Shown: one piece after another, positions 33,401 through 46,300 of the stretch
Numbering within the stretch: position 1 is the first letter of the stretch
How the letters are laid out: every line of letters starts with the position of its first letter
NCBI RefSeq assembly: GCF_042453785.1
Contig: NC_091675.1
Coordinates: forward strand, 54,040,501 to 54,104,500
Reading direction: 5' to 3'
Length of the DNA: 64,000 nucleotides
Origin: Malus domestica
Taxonomy: Eukaryota > Streptophyta > Magnoliopsida > Rosales > Rosaceae
Program-made: the position numbers and the translations under genes
Notes under the pieces: model-generated
Seen by the model: only the letters and a program-made list of their open reading frames with translations
Databases searched by the model: none
Told to the model about the DNA's origin: nothing

Positions 33401-34789
33401 TTTATATCAACCAGAACCGTTCAAATATGAGGGTGCCTCTGTGTATGCATGCAAAAAAATGACCCTCTACCCACGCTGAATACCAAAATAGGGCTATTAA
33501 AAGACAACAGTTATCACCGACGCACTTCTTTAACTAAAACTCCTTGAAGTTTAAGTGTGACTCAAAGGCCTAGTCTTTAGCTTCAGAATGTGATGTTTCT
33601 TAACGGATTGATAAACATCAAATTTAACTGCAGCATTTCGCTTCGCTTGTCCCGTCAATTATATGCAGTGCATCACTATTATAACATATTAAGTTTTAAA
33701 TGACATACCACTTCGCCAGGCTTCCTTTTGCTAATGCGCTCAACATCTACATGACAAACATTCGACAAGGCATGGACTCCAGCATCCTACAACAGTAAAA
33801 AGAATACACCCACCGCATCTCCCTGTTAATATAACGCTTGCTGGAAAATAGAGACGACAAAGTGACACTTAATAATCTTAATCTTATACTTTTTTACGAG
33901 ATAACAATTAGAAGAAAACCAGCAATAGTAAATTCCAAACACAACCAAGTCCCAAGTAGACTTACAGTTCGACTTGAACAGAATATCGAAACCGGCTGCC
34001 CAATAAATTTACGAAATGCCTCCTACAAAAATCAAAAGATCAATTAACCAACCACTTGATTTGCAGCAAAATTAGCATTTCGAATTGAAGAAATTGAGGT
34101 TCCACCATAAAACCAATTGGCAATATGGGGAGTAGCTCAATCTCTTATAAGCTCATGCAAGGTCCCCCTCCCATCAACGAGGGACTAATTGTCAACAGTG
34201 TGGCGAAATGTCAAGCCTAGGACAACACAACAAGATGACGTAGAGTGCGTGTGGCCGTTTGGCTTCACACGTGGGACAACTTGCTCTAATATCATGAAAA
34301 AATTAAGATTCTACCATAAAACCAAGTAGCAATATCTTCATAGCCCAACCTCTTATAAGCTCATGCAAGGTCCCTCCTCCTATCAACGTGAAACTAATTC
34401 TCAATACGAATAATACATAAATTGCAACGATCCCATGACGAAGCGGAGGAAATGAAAGGACAATACAACTTCAAAGGTAATGAAATTCTCATTGGTAACG
34501 AAAAAAGATTGAGCATTTATCATTCAATCTCAAATTCCACAGATATCACCTCAAGAACGCCAACAACTGTGCGGCAATTGGACTGCTGCTGCGAGCCCGA
34601 AAAGCGAGTACCAATGTACTCGATTGCCAGAAGATATCGCTGGATTCCAGGGTGTTGGCTCATCGATTGCAGTTGCTGAGACTCCTCGCTGAGATCGTCG
34701 GCGGTTTTGAAAATCTTTGAAGGCCTTTGGGGAGATTGGGAGTTGCTGATGCTATCTAGTTTGAGTGGGTGCTTAAGATTTTCTGACAT
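30491..34789 (-). CDS. TruA-type tRNA pseudouridine synthase
   Basis: Ten exons on the minus strand (34789-34550, 34022-33966, 33786-33709, 33373-33320, 33163-33081, 32703-32604, 32506-32444, 31633-31391, 30755-30695 and 30588-30491) join in frame to 358 residues ending YDLP-stop. The family converts uridine to pseudouridine in tRNA anticodon arms. The catalytic motif RTDAGVHAL is formed across the exon 2/3 junction, putting the catalytic Asp near residue 100. Other family marks are YLLAIEYIGTRFSGSQ, the ID-R-VP-NFHARY block, GHHDFSSFRAAGCQ, RSFLYHQVRLLVGVLKCVGTG and ASPMAPACGLYL. Exon 8 carries a variable insertion (about residues 235-300) typical of this eukaryotic branch. No clear transit peptide is seen. 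At1g09800 is the likely Arabidopsis relative (memory). Intron 1 hosts a TRIM element. Confidence 0.9.
34086..34406 (-). mobile_element. TRIM retrotransposon in intron 1 of the pseudouridine synthase gene
   Basis: Two direct terminal repeats of 112 bp (34295-34406 and 34086-34197; minus sense, ending TTCA) enclose 97 bp. The inner sequence starts TGATATTAGAGCAAG, a decayed initiator-tRNA-Met primer site, just after the first LTR. The element is flanked by the exact 5-bp duplication CGAAT at 34081-34085 and 34407-34411. It has no coding capacity and lies in the same orientation as its host gene. Confidence 0.9.
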
Positions 34790-34799
34790 TGGACTCTAC

Positions 34800-35545
34800 A
34801 GTTTTTGGGGTGCAAAGTTTTGAACTTTGGGAAATCAGGGTTTAACGGCAGCCATTGTTTGAATGCAGGGTTGTACCCGAAACCCGACCCGCGTTTCATA
34901 TGCACTCTAAAAAATGATGGAAATTGAATTGATAGAGAATTTATTTTCTATAATTTGGGAATTTTCTTGTTTGGTTAACCTAAAAGAACAATGAAATTGA
35001 ATACGAAATTTGTTATTTGTAAGCTCTCAATCATATAAATTGGGAAATGACACCTATTTACATGAAATTTAAACTGAGAATTGGAGGTCCCAAATTTCAA
35101 GTTTTTTCCACGCGGAAATTCTAAATTCTTATGTTTATGAGTCCAAATAAGAGAATTGATGCATGTCAATTACAAATTCTGATTTTTATCCAAATTTCAA
35201 GTTTATTTCCTTTATCCAAACAGTGTAAAAAAGTATCAAGACAAACTTACATATTGTAGTTGGAGGCAGATTATTTGTCCTCCTGTTTGGTGATTTGAAC
35301 CGTTTGCTTTATAAATCTTCTTTAATGGTTATCTTTACTAAAATTCATCCAAATCGAAAAGATGTTTTTTTTTCTTTTATCTAATTGTAACATAGAACAA
35401 AGACAAGAACAGTGTCATCGGACTACAAATAAATGATTAGGTCAATGATCAAATGGCTAAATGATTCTCAATTTGACTATAGTTAACTTTAATTAAGTTT
35501 GACTCTCGTAAAGATTTATTATAATATTCATAACATTGCTGAGCT
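34800..35545. other. Upstream flank of the pseudouridine synthase gene, no second gene seen
   Basis: This region must hold the gene's promoter (minus strand, from about 34800). It is AT-rich and nothing else was recognised. Confidence 0.4.
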
Positions 35546-35660
35546 AAATCAAATGGTGGAGTCTCCAATCACTTGAGCTAAATCAAATGGTGGAGTCTTC
35601 AATCAATTGAGTTGTATATGCTTTGCCAAATGGTGGAGTCTTCAATCACTTGAATTATAA
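35546..35660. repeat. Short irregular tandem repeat
   Basis: The text AAATGGTGGAGTCT(C/T)CAATCA followed by a few bases occurs three times, near 35548, 35586 and 35628, with spacers of different length. Confidence 0.75.
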
Positions 35661-35764
35661 CTGAACTAAATTTTCTATTTCATAAAGACTAAATTAAGGA
35701 TAATACTTGCATTCCTCTATAGGGGATGAGCTCATTTTCCACTTAAAAAATAACGTAGCTGAAT

Positions 35765-35848
35765 AAAGTTGAAATTCCATTATAAAATCAATTGACAATT
35801 TGCAAGTTGCTCAATTGCTTATAAACCCATGCAAGTCCCTTGTTTCCG
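35765..35848 (-). mobile_element. TRIM LTR remnant, minus orientation
   Basis: The text TTGAAATTCCATTATAAAAT, then CTTATAAACCCATGCAAGTC, matches the LTR ends of the TRIM at 34086-34406 and the inverse of the one at 60435-60835. Only one LTR-like segment is present. Confidence 0.5.
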
Positions 35849-35849
35849 G

Positions 35850-36110
35850 ATGAGAATCCTCTCCAAATCATCTTAATGAGGATCTAGGGATCGTCACATC
35901 CTAATCACTCATTACACATCGTGCAACCAATTTTCGTTAAATACTATTTGTGTTTAATTTTAAATAGAAAAATTCAAATAATCTAACGATGAATGACTTA
36001 GGATGTGAGAATCCTTAAGATCCTCATAATTTGGATCCGAATGGGATCCAAATCCCTTTTTTCCCAGAAAAAAAAAAAAAGTGTTTAATATTGATGCCCG
36101 TATTATTAAT
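35850..36110. other. Spacer with short inverted similarity
   Basis: GGATGAGAATCCTCTCC and the reverse-complement-like GAATCCTTAAGATCCTCAT near 36008 suggest a small decayed MITE (about 35850-36060). No target duplication was found. Confidence 0.3.
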
Positions 36111-36119
36111 TTCTCCTCT

Positions 36120-36350
36120 TAGTTCCTGAAGCCTTCGGTCTCATGGCCGTTTCCGTAAATTCTGGTGGCATTTCAGCAAGGAGATATCCAACTCGGGGGA
36201 TCCTCAGGCGGAGCAGTCGGAGCTCTTAACAGCTTCTTCCATACAAGCAACTTGGCACTGCCGTCAGGCACGGAGAGCCTTTGCCAATTTAGCGAGGGTC
36301 GTAGCCACAGAAGGTATTACTACAACCAGCCTTGATACCATGGAATAAAT
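36120..36350 (+). pseudogene. Possible terminal coding-exon remnant
   Basis: After an acceptor-like TTTCAG at about 36175, a frame of about 55 codons reads EISNSGDPQAEQSELLTASS, then CRQARRAFANLARVVATEG, and stops at TAA near 36346. GC content is higher than the surroundings. I do not recognise it, and no other exon was found. It could be chance. Confidence 0.25.
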
Positions 36351-36826
36351 GTAACTCAATTGCATGATGCGTAAAGGGGGTTTCTTGTTTCCGAATGTAA
36401 AAAGGTCATATCACAAAGTTACACGAAAATATAATGTAATGAACGGTTGTAATTCTAAATAACACTGAAGGTTTTTTGTGATAAAACGTCACATATGTCT
36501 AATATGTTGCAAGATGCAATTGGAGATAACAAAATGACTGAAAAACAACACAAACTGTTTATTGAAAAATCAATCTTTCGATTTAGAGCGAAAAGACAAA
36601 CATTGACTTGTAAGACAACTTGTTCACATGAAATTCAAAACTCACCCGCTAAATAACCCAAGCACAAAAACTAAACTCACAAACCAGCTTTGATAGAAAA
36701 ATTGAAAAAAAAAATATATAGCTAGAATTAAAAGGAAAACAAAAAAAAAAGATGATAAGAATCAAAACCTTCTGGACCTAAGGCCATGTGTATAACTCAA
36801 CATGCCTTATTGTAGCATCGCTGTCA
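36351..36826. other. Downstream flank of the YTH gene
   Basis: This holds the probable 3' UTR of the minus-strand gene near 36600-36826. Nothing else was seen. Confidence 0.4.
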
Positions 36827-39800
36827 TCACGGGCAGGCGTCGATGGATAGATTTTTCGTGAGCGAGATGAGAGAACCCATCCTCATCCCACCTGATTCGA
36901 CATCAATGTTTCTCCCTCCACCATTCATATGCTTCTGCAAAATGTGGTTAGTGGTGGGGGGGTTAGACCAAAATTAATTAACCGAAAGTTTTCTGCACAA
37001 ATGTCACGATTAATGAAAACAAACGAAAGTGAGCATTTGCTTGTTTTTTTTTTTTTTTTTCATTTACTTTATGTCGAGTGTCACCAAAGCATCGTTAAGT
37101 TCAGGGAAATCATATATCTACAAGTACAATATGTAATAGAATACCATACAGATGAAAATAGTCATTTGAAAGCACAGCTCGTAAACTCAATAGAGTAGAT
37201 GTCCTGCTAAAATGCATTACACAAAGAAATGAAAACTTACAGTGATATCACCATTATCATAATTTTCCATTTTCAAAGTTGCCGGTTTATTGCTCCTTTT
37301 GGCTTGCAGAGACTTCTCCCGATTTTCATAGAACGTAAAGTCATCTAGCAAAGACGTTTTGGCTGTGTAACTTTTAAAAATGTTCAGCATTTCCAAACCT
37401 TGCTTGAGGCCAATCTGGAAATTATAATACAAGTTAAAACAGTCTTAATACAATCATGCCATAACAATGAAACAGAGAACATCCATCAGAGCAAACAAGG
37501 AAAACGAGGTTGTAATGTTTCAAGGAAAAACACTGCTGCCAATGAGATAAAAAATAAATATAGTACCTCCTGAGTGTCCCGGGTAAAAGTTACTGGTCTG
37601 TTGTCATTGTTTTCAAGGATAATGTGCCGCAACTTAGAGTTCGGTATGTCCTTTATTACATGCCACTTTACTGGGAAGAACCCACTCCACTTGTCAACTT
37701 GCCAGAAATCCATATCTTTATTAAAATCTACCCGTCCAATCATCTCAGCTACACCAACAAACTGTCCACTTCCGTTTACCTGAGAACAATAATAAAAGTT
37801 CAATCTCAAATGCAAGACCGGGAAATGAGACACTCTATAGCCCAAAAATCAAGAGAAATTGCATATATCAAACTCACCGAGAAGAAGAGGAAGATGGGAC
37901 ACTGAGTGCTGGTCTCCCTCAATTTCAATTCCACATCATGAAATGATGCATCTAGTTTCTTATTGCCGTTGGGAGTGCTGGCCCAAACATCATATTTAAT
38001 GGACTTATGGACATCGTCTTCACTGTAAGACTTGATGACATAAAACTTCGCTTTTTCATAATCAGTCTGAAAATCTGGCAAGTTATATTTCTCTCTACGG
38101 ACACTAATTCCTAGTTCTTCCTTCTCAATTGGTGAGTCTAATGGAGAAATCTTGTTGTGGGACCTTGGACCACGTGTCAACTCAGCTGAGGATTCAAAAT
38201 CTTCATTCCTGTTATATTTTTCCCTCGACTTGAAACTATCATTTCCATTAGATTTGTAGTATGTTTGACCAGTGGGAGGAAACAAACCATATTTCTGGTT
38301 GGTAAATGATGAGAATCTTCCAGCTGGTGGGTATCCCTTCAAAACACCCGCTGAGAAATCATTACCCAGATGAGGAATCTGTGGATTTAAATTTATACCA
38401 AAAATTAGAAGGTTCTGGTTATATATCAGCAAATAAATTTGGAAGTTACTGAATCAAAGTTGCAGAAATTTTGTTCCAAACCTTGTTTAATGACTTGCTA
38501 GGTTGTGTAGGGAGAGGCTTGGAAAACTTGGTTGGGCCATGGGCTTTAGTCGATATAAAACCATTTGACCTAGATAAAGCAGTTGATGCATGTCCAGCCT
38601 TTACATTTCCAAAACCAGCATTTCCTGCAGTCGAGACGTTTCCACCGAATGTTGTGTCCCAGGAATAACAAGACGCAGCTTCTGATCCATATGAAACAGG
38701 TGGTTGCATATATCCTGAGGAAGGATAATACTGTTGTTGGCCAACACCTTGCCCGTCCACTCCCATCAGAGTTCCTGGGGCATAGGGGTTATAGCTGGGA
38801 AGGAAATACACCATTGAACCATTGTCTGACTGCGCACCCTGGAACAGTCATTAAGAAAAAGAAGCAATTGCATGCACAATTAGAAATGATCACATTCATG
38901 AATAAATTATGCACCCAAGACCCAATTGAAACAGCTAAAAGATGAACATACCGTATGTGAACCATTACCGTGCAAATAACCGTGATCATCCATCTGCGTA
39001 AACGATCCAGTATATCCTGCGCCCCCAAGAAATCCAAAATTTGAGTACTAAAATGAATCTGCGTCGCAGAAATAACATGTACTTTGACTAAAGCACAGTT
39101 TAGACAAACCAAACTACATTAAGCACTCTTCTAGAAGTGTATTCACGTCTTTTATTCCAAATTTGACACAGAGTTTCATCTTTTTGATGATAAATACAGC
39201 TTTAGTATCTCAACAACATAATCCTTATTGCACTTTTCACGATGGATTTCATGTTTGAACTGTATACGCATGCTAATTGCCTAGTTGCAATCCTTACAAA
39301 TAGGTAGATGGATTGCATAACACCTAAACCTTTAGTAACAGCAGCAAAGTTTTCATTGAAAAAACAAATTGTATTGCTCAATGGGAATCACCACTCAAAA
39401 ATAATCATATTACAATAAGACTAAACGTGCAAAAGATGATAATAAAGATCTTATGTTGCTTATGCACCTAAGTAAATTAAATGCTTTAGTAGAACTGTAT
39501 TACATAAATAAACTATGGACAGTCAGACCAAACACAAAGAACCATTTTGACATCTAACCTGGGTAATAATAATTGTAACAGCTAGTAGGTGGATAGTAAG
39601 CACCATGCTCTCCAACTGAGACTTGATCGGTCTCACTTTTGATGCTAGAGGTGACATCCAATAAAGGAGACATTGACTTTGAATCAGATGGTATTCCGTC
39701 TTTCCCAGAAACCTGCAAGAGAAATACATAGAGAAGAACAGAAATGAGAATATTATAGTCAAGGCCGAACCTAACATTATCTAAAACACAACCCATGTCC

Positions 39801-40478
39801 AAATATAAACATCACAACTTGCAATCTAAAAAAATTCAAAACTTTAAGGATACAATAAAAAACACATGCAACATTGGTATTGGAATACAAAATCCAATCA
39901 ATCAAGAAACAATCAACATGGCTACAATTAAAGGACAGGGAGGGGGCAGAAAGCAGGGACAGATACAGAAAAAATGAAACATCTGGTAAAGAAAGGATTT
40001 ACATACCACTTCTTGCTCACTCAATCCAGTAACAGGATCTGCCTTCAATACAGTGGATACAGGCTCTACTGGAAACAGATAGTCAAGAAAAACATCAGAT
40101 GTTTGCCCATCCAAAATAAAATTTTCCATTAATTACGCAAAAATTGATATCAATTAGGTCAATCATATTAAATAGAACTTCAAGCAAATCATTAGATAGA
40201 TGCATAAACTGTAGCAAAACGAAATCATGATATTTTAGCAAGGAGAATTTCACTGCAACACAACAATTCATGGAATTTTCTACCATGAAAGCACATATCT
40301 ACGGCTTCCGAAAATTATTTACCCCCAACACTTAATTCAATCATTTAAAACAAACCCAAAAATTATTTAACCTAAAAACCCTGCAAATATGATTGTCTAC
40401 TAAAACTTGAAACAAATTCCACAAAGACTAAGAGTTAGTCAACAATTACCTTTCTCAATTTTCTTTTCGCCCGCCATT
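36827..40478 (-). CDS. YTH-domain m6A reader, ECT family
   Basis: Nine exons (40478-40451, 40068-40007, 39712-39559, 39016-38952, 38838-38482, 38378-37878, 37779-37567, 37414-37241 and 36934-36827) join in frame to 553 residues. Residues 1-325 are low-complexity and Tyr/Gly/Ser/Gln-rich, as in phase-separating N-terminal regions of ECT proteins. The YTH domain spans about 328-475 (YEKAKFYVIKSYSEDDVHKS, then FVGVAEMIG, FPVKWHVIKDIPN). The aromatic cage for N6-methyladenosine is complete: Trp at about 354 (KYDVW), 415 (DFW) and 420 (DKW), with the last two five apart as in known YTHDF/ECT proteins. The protein is expected to bind m6A-modified mRNA in the cytoplasm. Which ECT paralogue this is cannot be told here. 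Confidence 0.93.
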
Positions 40479-41630
40479 ACCAATCCTTAAAACCCAATTC
40501 AACCTGGAACTGAACAACAAAGAAGGAAAAAAATAGGAGGAAAACAGGGGTCAGTAAGATGTAATAGCACTATTATCCTCCTAGGGTTTATAAGCCTCAC
40601 AGCAGTGTGACCCTAACTGGTAAACTTTCAAAATTAAATAAATATAGGAATTCTAATTAAAAATTCACCATGAACTTAACCCTTAAGTTATCTTTTTTTT
40701 TTAACAAAATTTGACCAGTTTCAGAAGAGATTTAAAAAATAAGAGGGGCAACTTATGCAACAGGCGTACATTAGCAAATCCATGAAATTAGGTCGTGAAA
40801 AAGATTCGATTTTTCCCTTGGAAAACACTAGATTCCATTTTCCCTTCTGATAGGGACATCTGGGTCATCTTCCTTTTTTCTAAAAAAAAATTGAAAGCTT
40901 CACCAAAAATAAATTAAAAAAATATAAGAAGCGGAAAAATATGAGGACAAATTAATCAGACTTTTCAAAAAGAAATCTCAACCCTGAGATATTTTTCAAA
41001 CCCATTAGGAAATCTTCTTCCGCAAGATTTGTTGATTTGATGAAATCAATGCAAGAAAAGAAGAGGAAATTTTCAAATTTTGAATTTTAAAATTGAAAAA
41101 CTCGTTTCCTTTTTTTTCCCAAGAAAATCCCTCTGGCTTCAACGATACTACAAGCAGAAAAATCCAAACAAAAATATACCAAACTAGGAACAAAGAACAA
41201 TTTCAAAAATAAAAAATAAAAAATTAGAAGCAGAAAAGGGGATTCATAATCGATTTTCATGTAAGACGCAAGAACTGAAACAGTAAAAGTTGAAATTTTA
41301 ATTTAATTTTCATACAAAAAACAAGAAACTTCTACCAATCAAAACAGCGTACGAAAGCGTTTCGAAGAACCAAAAATTTGATTTAAATGAACAAAAAACG
41401 TAAAAAGTGAAAAGAGAAACGCACCTAAGAAGCGCGGATCGAAACGAGTGAGGCCGATCTGCTGCGATAAAAGGAAGAACCGCTTCTGCGATTCGAATTC
41501 TAGAGAGAGAGAGAGAAAGCGACAGAGAGAGAGAGAGAGGAGAGAGAGGAGAGTGAGACGAGTGTGCGACTGTAGAAGAAGAAGTGGGAGGGGAACCGGC
41601 ACTGACGCACTGTGTGGTGTAAGCCCTTAA
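40479..41630 (-). promoter_or_regulatory. 5' leader and long leader intron of the ECT gene
   Basis: A GA/CT-rich leader exon lies at about 41600-41426 (minus), ending CTTCTTAG|GTGCGT. The acceptor AGTTCCAG at about 40506 precedes 27 bp of leader and the ATG. The intron of about 0.92 kb holds no other gene. The microsatellite (GA)n at about 41500-41540 lies in the leader exon. This is inferred from splice signals. Confidence 0.55.
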
Positions 41631-41639
41631 GAAATAAAG

Positions 41640-41895
41640 GAATGATCGGAGGGTCACGATTAGTTCCTAGTTTTTTGAAGAAGGTTTTGGAGCCGTTGGA
41701 TTAGTGTGGTAAAAAAAGCGGGTGCCGACGTTTTGGGAAGGGCATTCTCATTAATTTCCCGTTGTTTGTTCGTTTGGAGGGATTTGAAAATTTTGTCACT
41801 TCGGGTCGGTTTTATGTTTTTTTATGATTTGTTTTGCTCGTTGTCCGCCGCTCCGTTTTTAGCAAATAGTTTGAAGACATGACTTTTCACGGTGG
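41640..41895. other. Promoter region of the ECT gene
   Basis: This is sequence upstream of the ECT leader on the minus strand. No defined motif was assigned. Confidence 0.3.
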
Positions 41896-42118
41896 CATTT
41901 TAAACCTCGTTTAAAAGTATTTTTAAAATGATTAAAAAAATTATTAGTTTAAATATTTTTTAAATCAATTTATTTAGTAATAAGTCGAAAGAACACTGAA
42001 AAAAATACTATAAATGTTTCATGCAAGCACTTAATGTATTGTTGGAACTTAAAATCAATTTCATCAAAAAAACTTTTATTTATTTTAAAAGTACTTCTAA
42101 ACGAATACTTAGTGTTAG
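41896..42118. mobile_element. MITE of the AAAAGTACTT family
   Basis: The left end CGTTTAAAAGTATTTTTAAA pairs with the right end TTTTAAAAGTACTTCTAAAC as imperfect inverted repeats. The same ends frame the interrupted MITE at 61445-62455. Target duplications were not resolved. Confidence 0.55.
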
Positions 42119-43337
42119 TTAATTGTATTTTTTTTTAATTTCAATGTATGATACACGTACTTTTAACGTTTCATACAAATTAGATTGGGGGGGAGGATGG
42201 TTGTTTGGATTTGAAAAACATGACACGAAAATAACAAGAGTGGAAAAATACGGGAATAAAGACAATATAAAATGGCAATAAATGTCAGAAAAACAACCAT
42301 GACTCTCTAATAGCAAACAAGACGACGTTTGTTGGTGGAGCACAAGAAGGTGGGAGTTTTTTTTTTTCTGTTATGTTATGTTATGTTTTTTTTTTTTTTA
42401 ATAAATGGTATTATCTACATTAAGAGAGAATGGGTGAGTTTAGTCTCATAATGAGCTAGCAATAATGTGGTTCAAATTCGCCTTTGGTAAGAATCAAACA
42501 TAAAACCTCTTATTTACAAGTGAAGAAGAATACTATTAGACCGTAGCTAAGTGGCAAGAAGGTGGGAGGTTTAGAGGGGAATGAGGAGTTTATTTCTCTC
42601 TAACCCCTAAAGAGAGAAGTTCTCACTTTTCCACATCTTTCGACTTTATTTTCTGTGTTTATTTTGCTTATTTCATATATGTCGATGGACACATATTCTT
42701 TCACTTAATCTCGTGTCACTTAATACTACAGTTTAATAATATTTCTCTTCACTTATCAGTGAGAGATTTCTCAATGTTATCGTGCCTCCCTTCGTTCTAG
42801 TTGAATCTCTAACAAAAACTCTCTCCCATTATCTGACTAATATCAGTACAAAAAATAAACAGGGAGATCCATCACTTTCGTTCTAGTTGAATCTCTAACA
42901 AAAACTCTCTCCCATTTTATCTAAATTTATAACAAAATAAGAATGTGACAGAGAATGGATCATATTAAATATGTCAACTATATGCTATAATATGATACAA
43001 GAGAGTGGCCCATTAAGTTTGCATGCTCTTAGTTGCCCAACTACAATTACACAATATTTAGGCCTGAAAAGGCCCAACTTTATCATCCTCCATAACACTA
43101 TTATCCTTCTCTCAAATATGCTTGATTTGCCTAGCAAATCCCCTTCATAAATCAAAAGAAAGAACCTACTTTTCACATATAGCACGGCTAGCTTCAACAA
43201 AATCAAGCCACTCTAAGACCATATATATATAGTCGGCTTGCTTTGAATATATAGGAGCTATAGCTATAGCCATATATATATATTAATTAAACTCCAAAAA
43301 AAGATGGAGAAAAAAAAACATGTTCGTTTCTTATTTA
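42119..43337. other. Intergenic DNA with SINE remnant and a short direct repeat
   Basis: A SINE fragment in minus orientation lies near 42450-42560 (ACCTCTTATTTACAAGTGA). An ATGTT microsatellite sits near 42372. A 40-bp direct repeat starting TTCGTTCTAGTTGAATCTCT occurs at about 42793-42832 and again at about 42879-42918. The part next to 43338 should be the 3' UTR of the receptor kinase gene. Confidence 0.5.
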
Positions 43338-46300
43338 TTAAACCAAAGTATCTTGTTTGAACTTGGGACATTTTCCGTCTTTATCGACATTCTCGAAGTT
43401 TTGGGAAGTGGCTAAGGACGAGGACGACTGAAAGGATTCGGGAGAGTGACGAGGAAACTCTGATAGCATCTGAACGACTTCTCTCATCGTCGGCCTCTCG
43501 ACGCTGTTTTCTTGGATGCAAAGCATTGCAATGAAGAACATGTGCATTGCTTCATCTTTGGGCAGAGATACTGTAAGCCTATGATCAACAATATTTGTAA
43601 CGTCCTCTTTGCGACAATTCGTTGCTTTCTTCGACCACTGCACAATGTCCACGCCTTCACCGAACTCGCCCACCGGCCGACGCCCTGTCAGAAGCTCTAA
43701 CAGGACAACCCCAAAGCTATATACATCGCTCTTCTCGTCCACCCTCAGTGTGTATGCATACTCTGCAACACATGCATGCATATATAAACAGCATGAGTAA
43801 CAAAACTTCGAAAGATAAATAAACCCACAAAAAAGGGCCCAGGGCCCAAATTTGAAACAAAGCAAAAAGTAGTTTAAAGACAGAAAAATAAAAAAGTGAA
43901 TGGATTGATGCAAGTTGCAAGAGGGAGAACCGAAAGGAAAGCAAAGCAGTCGGGGCTTTCAACAGGTAGCGGTGCCCTATATATATAATAAACATGTATG
44001 TATATGTGTGTACGTATATAATTTAAATGGACGTGCATGTCCGGTTAGCTTTCACGACAGTCAAGAGCTGTTGGGTTAGACATCACTGCCGGACTTCTGT
44101 CCTATGTTGTGTATTGTGTGTCATTGTCAGATTGACCTCACAGGGTACAGATTCTGATATCAGATCGAGAGAGAGGATGATAAGTTTTACATTAACCGGT
44201 TGTGTGTTGTGTTACCAAGAAAATTCCATGCATAATGATCTTATTTGTTTCTTCCCTCTCTCTCTCCCTGTCTCTGTCGACAGTGGACACATATCGCGGT
44301 GGTTTATAGACTTGTCAAACACATGGTTTTTTCTAGGGTTTCGTGTGTACTGGGACTGCATGTATAGAGATTTTTTTATGGGAGGGACTTCGAGAGATTG
44401 TGCATGTGCAGGCCTTGTGATGCTATAGGAATCACATTTACTAATTAAAGGTATTAGGAATCCCAATCACACAACTCAAAAATCAATAAACAAAAGGAAA
44501 ATAAGGAATAAGAAAATAATTTACATTTTTTTTTGTTTTATTTAATCTTGTTTAATTATGTATATTATTTTCGTTTGATTTATTTAATTAATAATTTTTT
44601 AAAAATTATATGTGCTTGGCTAAAAAATATGTGTGAAAATCAACTCCATAAGAAATATAGTAAATTAACTTAGGTTTTCTTCTTCATCAGTTTTTTATTT
44701 TATTTTATTTTTTTATGTTAGAAGATGTCTCGAGATGCAATTCCCCTCCCTTTTTAATTAAGTATTTAAAGAAAAAATTTCTAACACCTAAATGGACCCA
44801 AAATTTCGAGAAAAAAAAAAGGACCCAAACTAACACCTTAAGTTCTCAACCAAGAAAACAAACTAATGCCTTACATGATTACACTGGTATGTATAATGTA
44901 TATTCTTTATGGTCATGATGAAGTCCAAATAATAAAGGAAAAGTAAAGATTTTTGCATAAGAAATCATGTCCAATTAAAAAAATGTAAAATATTAACAAA
45001 AATGATTTTATAAAATCCAACAAACTGTACTTTTGGACCGATACATAAGCATTGAAAACTGACGGCTATGCTTGTCTAATGATGTGGCCCACAATTTTGA
45101 CAAGAGCAAAAATTCACATATTAACTAACTTAACTACCAATGTAGTACCAACTTTGGTCAATGCATCGATACATTAGACAGCTGAATTTGGATAGCTGGA
45201 TTTTGACAATCTTTCGTTATACACAAACTACACAAACCTTGGAATAAAATCATACTAAAGTAAAAGTGATAGAGAAGAAGAAACAATTAACATACCTGGT
45301 GCAATGTAGCCATAAGAGCCTGCAATTGCAGACATGCATTGAGACGTACCCCCATCCATCAAGAACTTGGCAAGCCCGAAATCCGCAACGTGCGCTTCAA
45401 AGCTTGAATTGAGCAAAATGTTGTTCGATTTGACGTCCCGGTGAAGAATCAATGGAGAACAATCATGGTGAAGGTAACACAAGCCTTTGGCAGCTTCAAT
45501 TGCAATTTTGTACCTCAGATTCCACCCCAAGAAACCTCCCTTCTTCCCATGCAGTGCCTCTCCCAAGCTTCCGTTTCTCATGTACTCGTAAACAAGCAGA
45601 TTGGTCTCCTTGTTCGAACAAAATGCCAGCAGCCTCACAATGTTTCTATGCCGAATGTTGCCTAACGTTTGGATTTCGGCTTTGAAGCCATGATCGTGGC
45701 TATTCGGTCCAAAACCAAGTAGCTTTTTCACAGCAATTTCAACCCCATTCGGCATTTTTCCATGGTAAACAATCCCTGCTCCCCCTCTTCCAATCACATT
45801 CCCGTCCATCACGCATTCGAGGATGTCAGCAATTGTGAATTCCAGCTTCTGGAATGCAGTTATTTTCCATGAATCTGTACCGTTTCTTTTGAATGATTTG
45901 GCCTTGATGATAGCAGCCGCAGCAAACACCAGTGAGCATATTAGCAGGCCTAATGCAAAGATTAGCTTGAAATCCCCGTGGGTTTTTCGGGGTGTGCTTG
46001 TGATTGTGGTGATGTTGCAAGGGTTATTTAAGAAAGAGCCGCAAAGGTGGGGATTTCCGGCGAAAGCAGAAGCATTAAAGAAAGCAAACTGCCCTGATTC
46101 GGGTAGTTTTCCAGAGAAATCATTGAAGGAAAAATCAGCAATTGTGAGGCTCTTCATGGTTCCTATTGACTTGGGAATGTTTTGGTTCAAGTGGTTTCTC
46201 GATATGTTCAAGTAATTCAGGATGTGAACGTTGGAAATTTCGGGTGGGATGGAGCCGGACAGGTTGTTCTGGCTCATGTCAAGGTAAGTGAGATGGAAAC

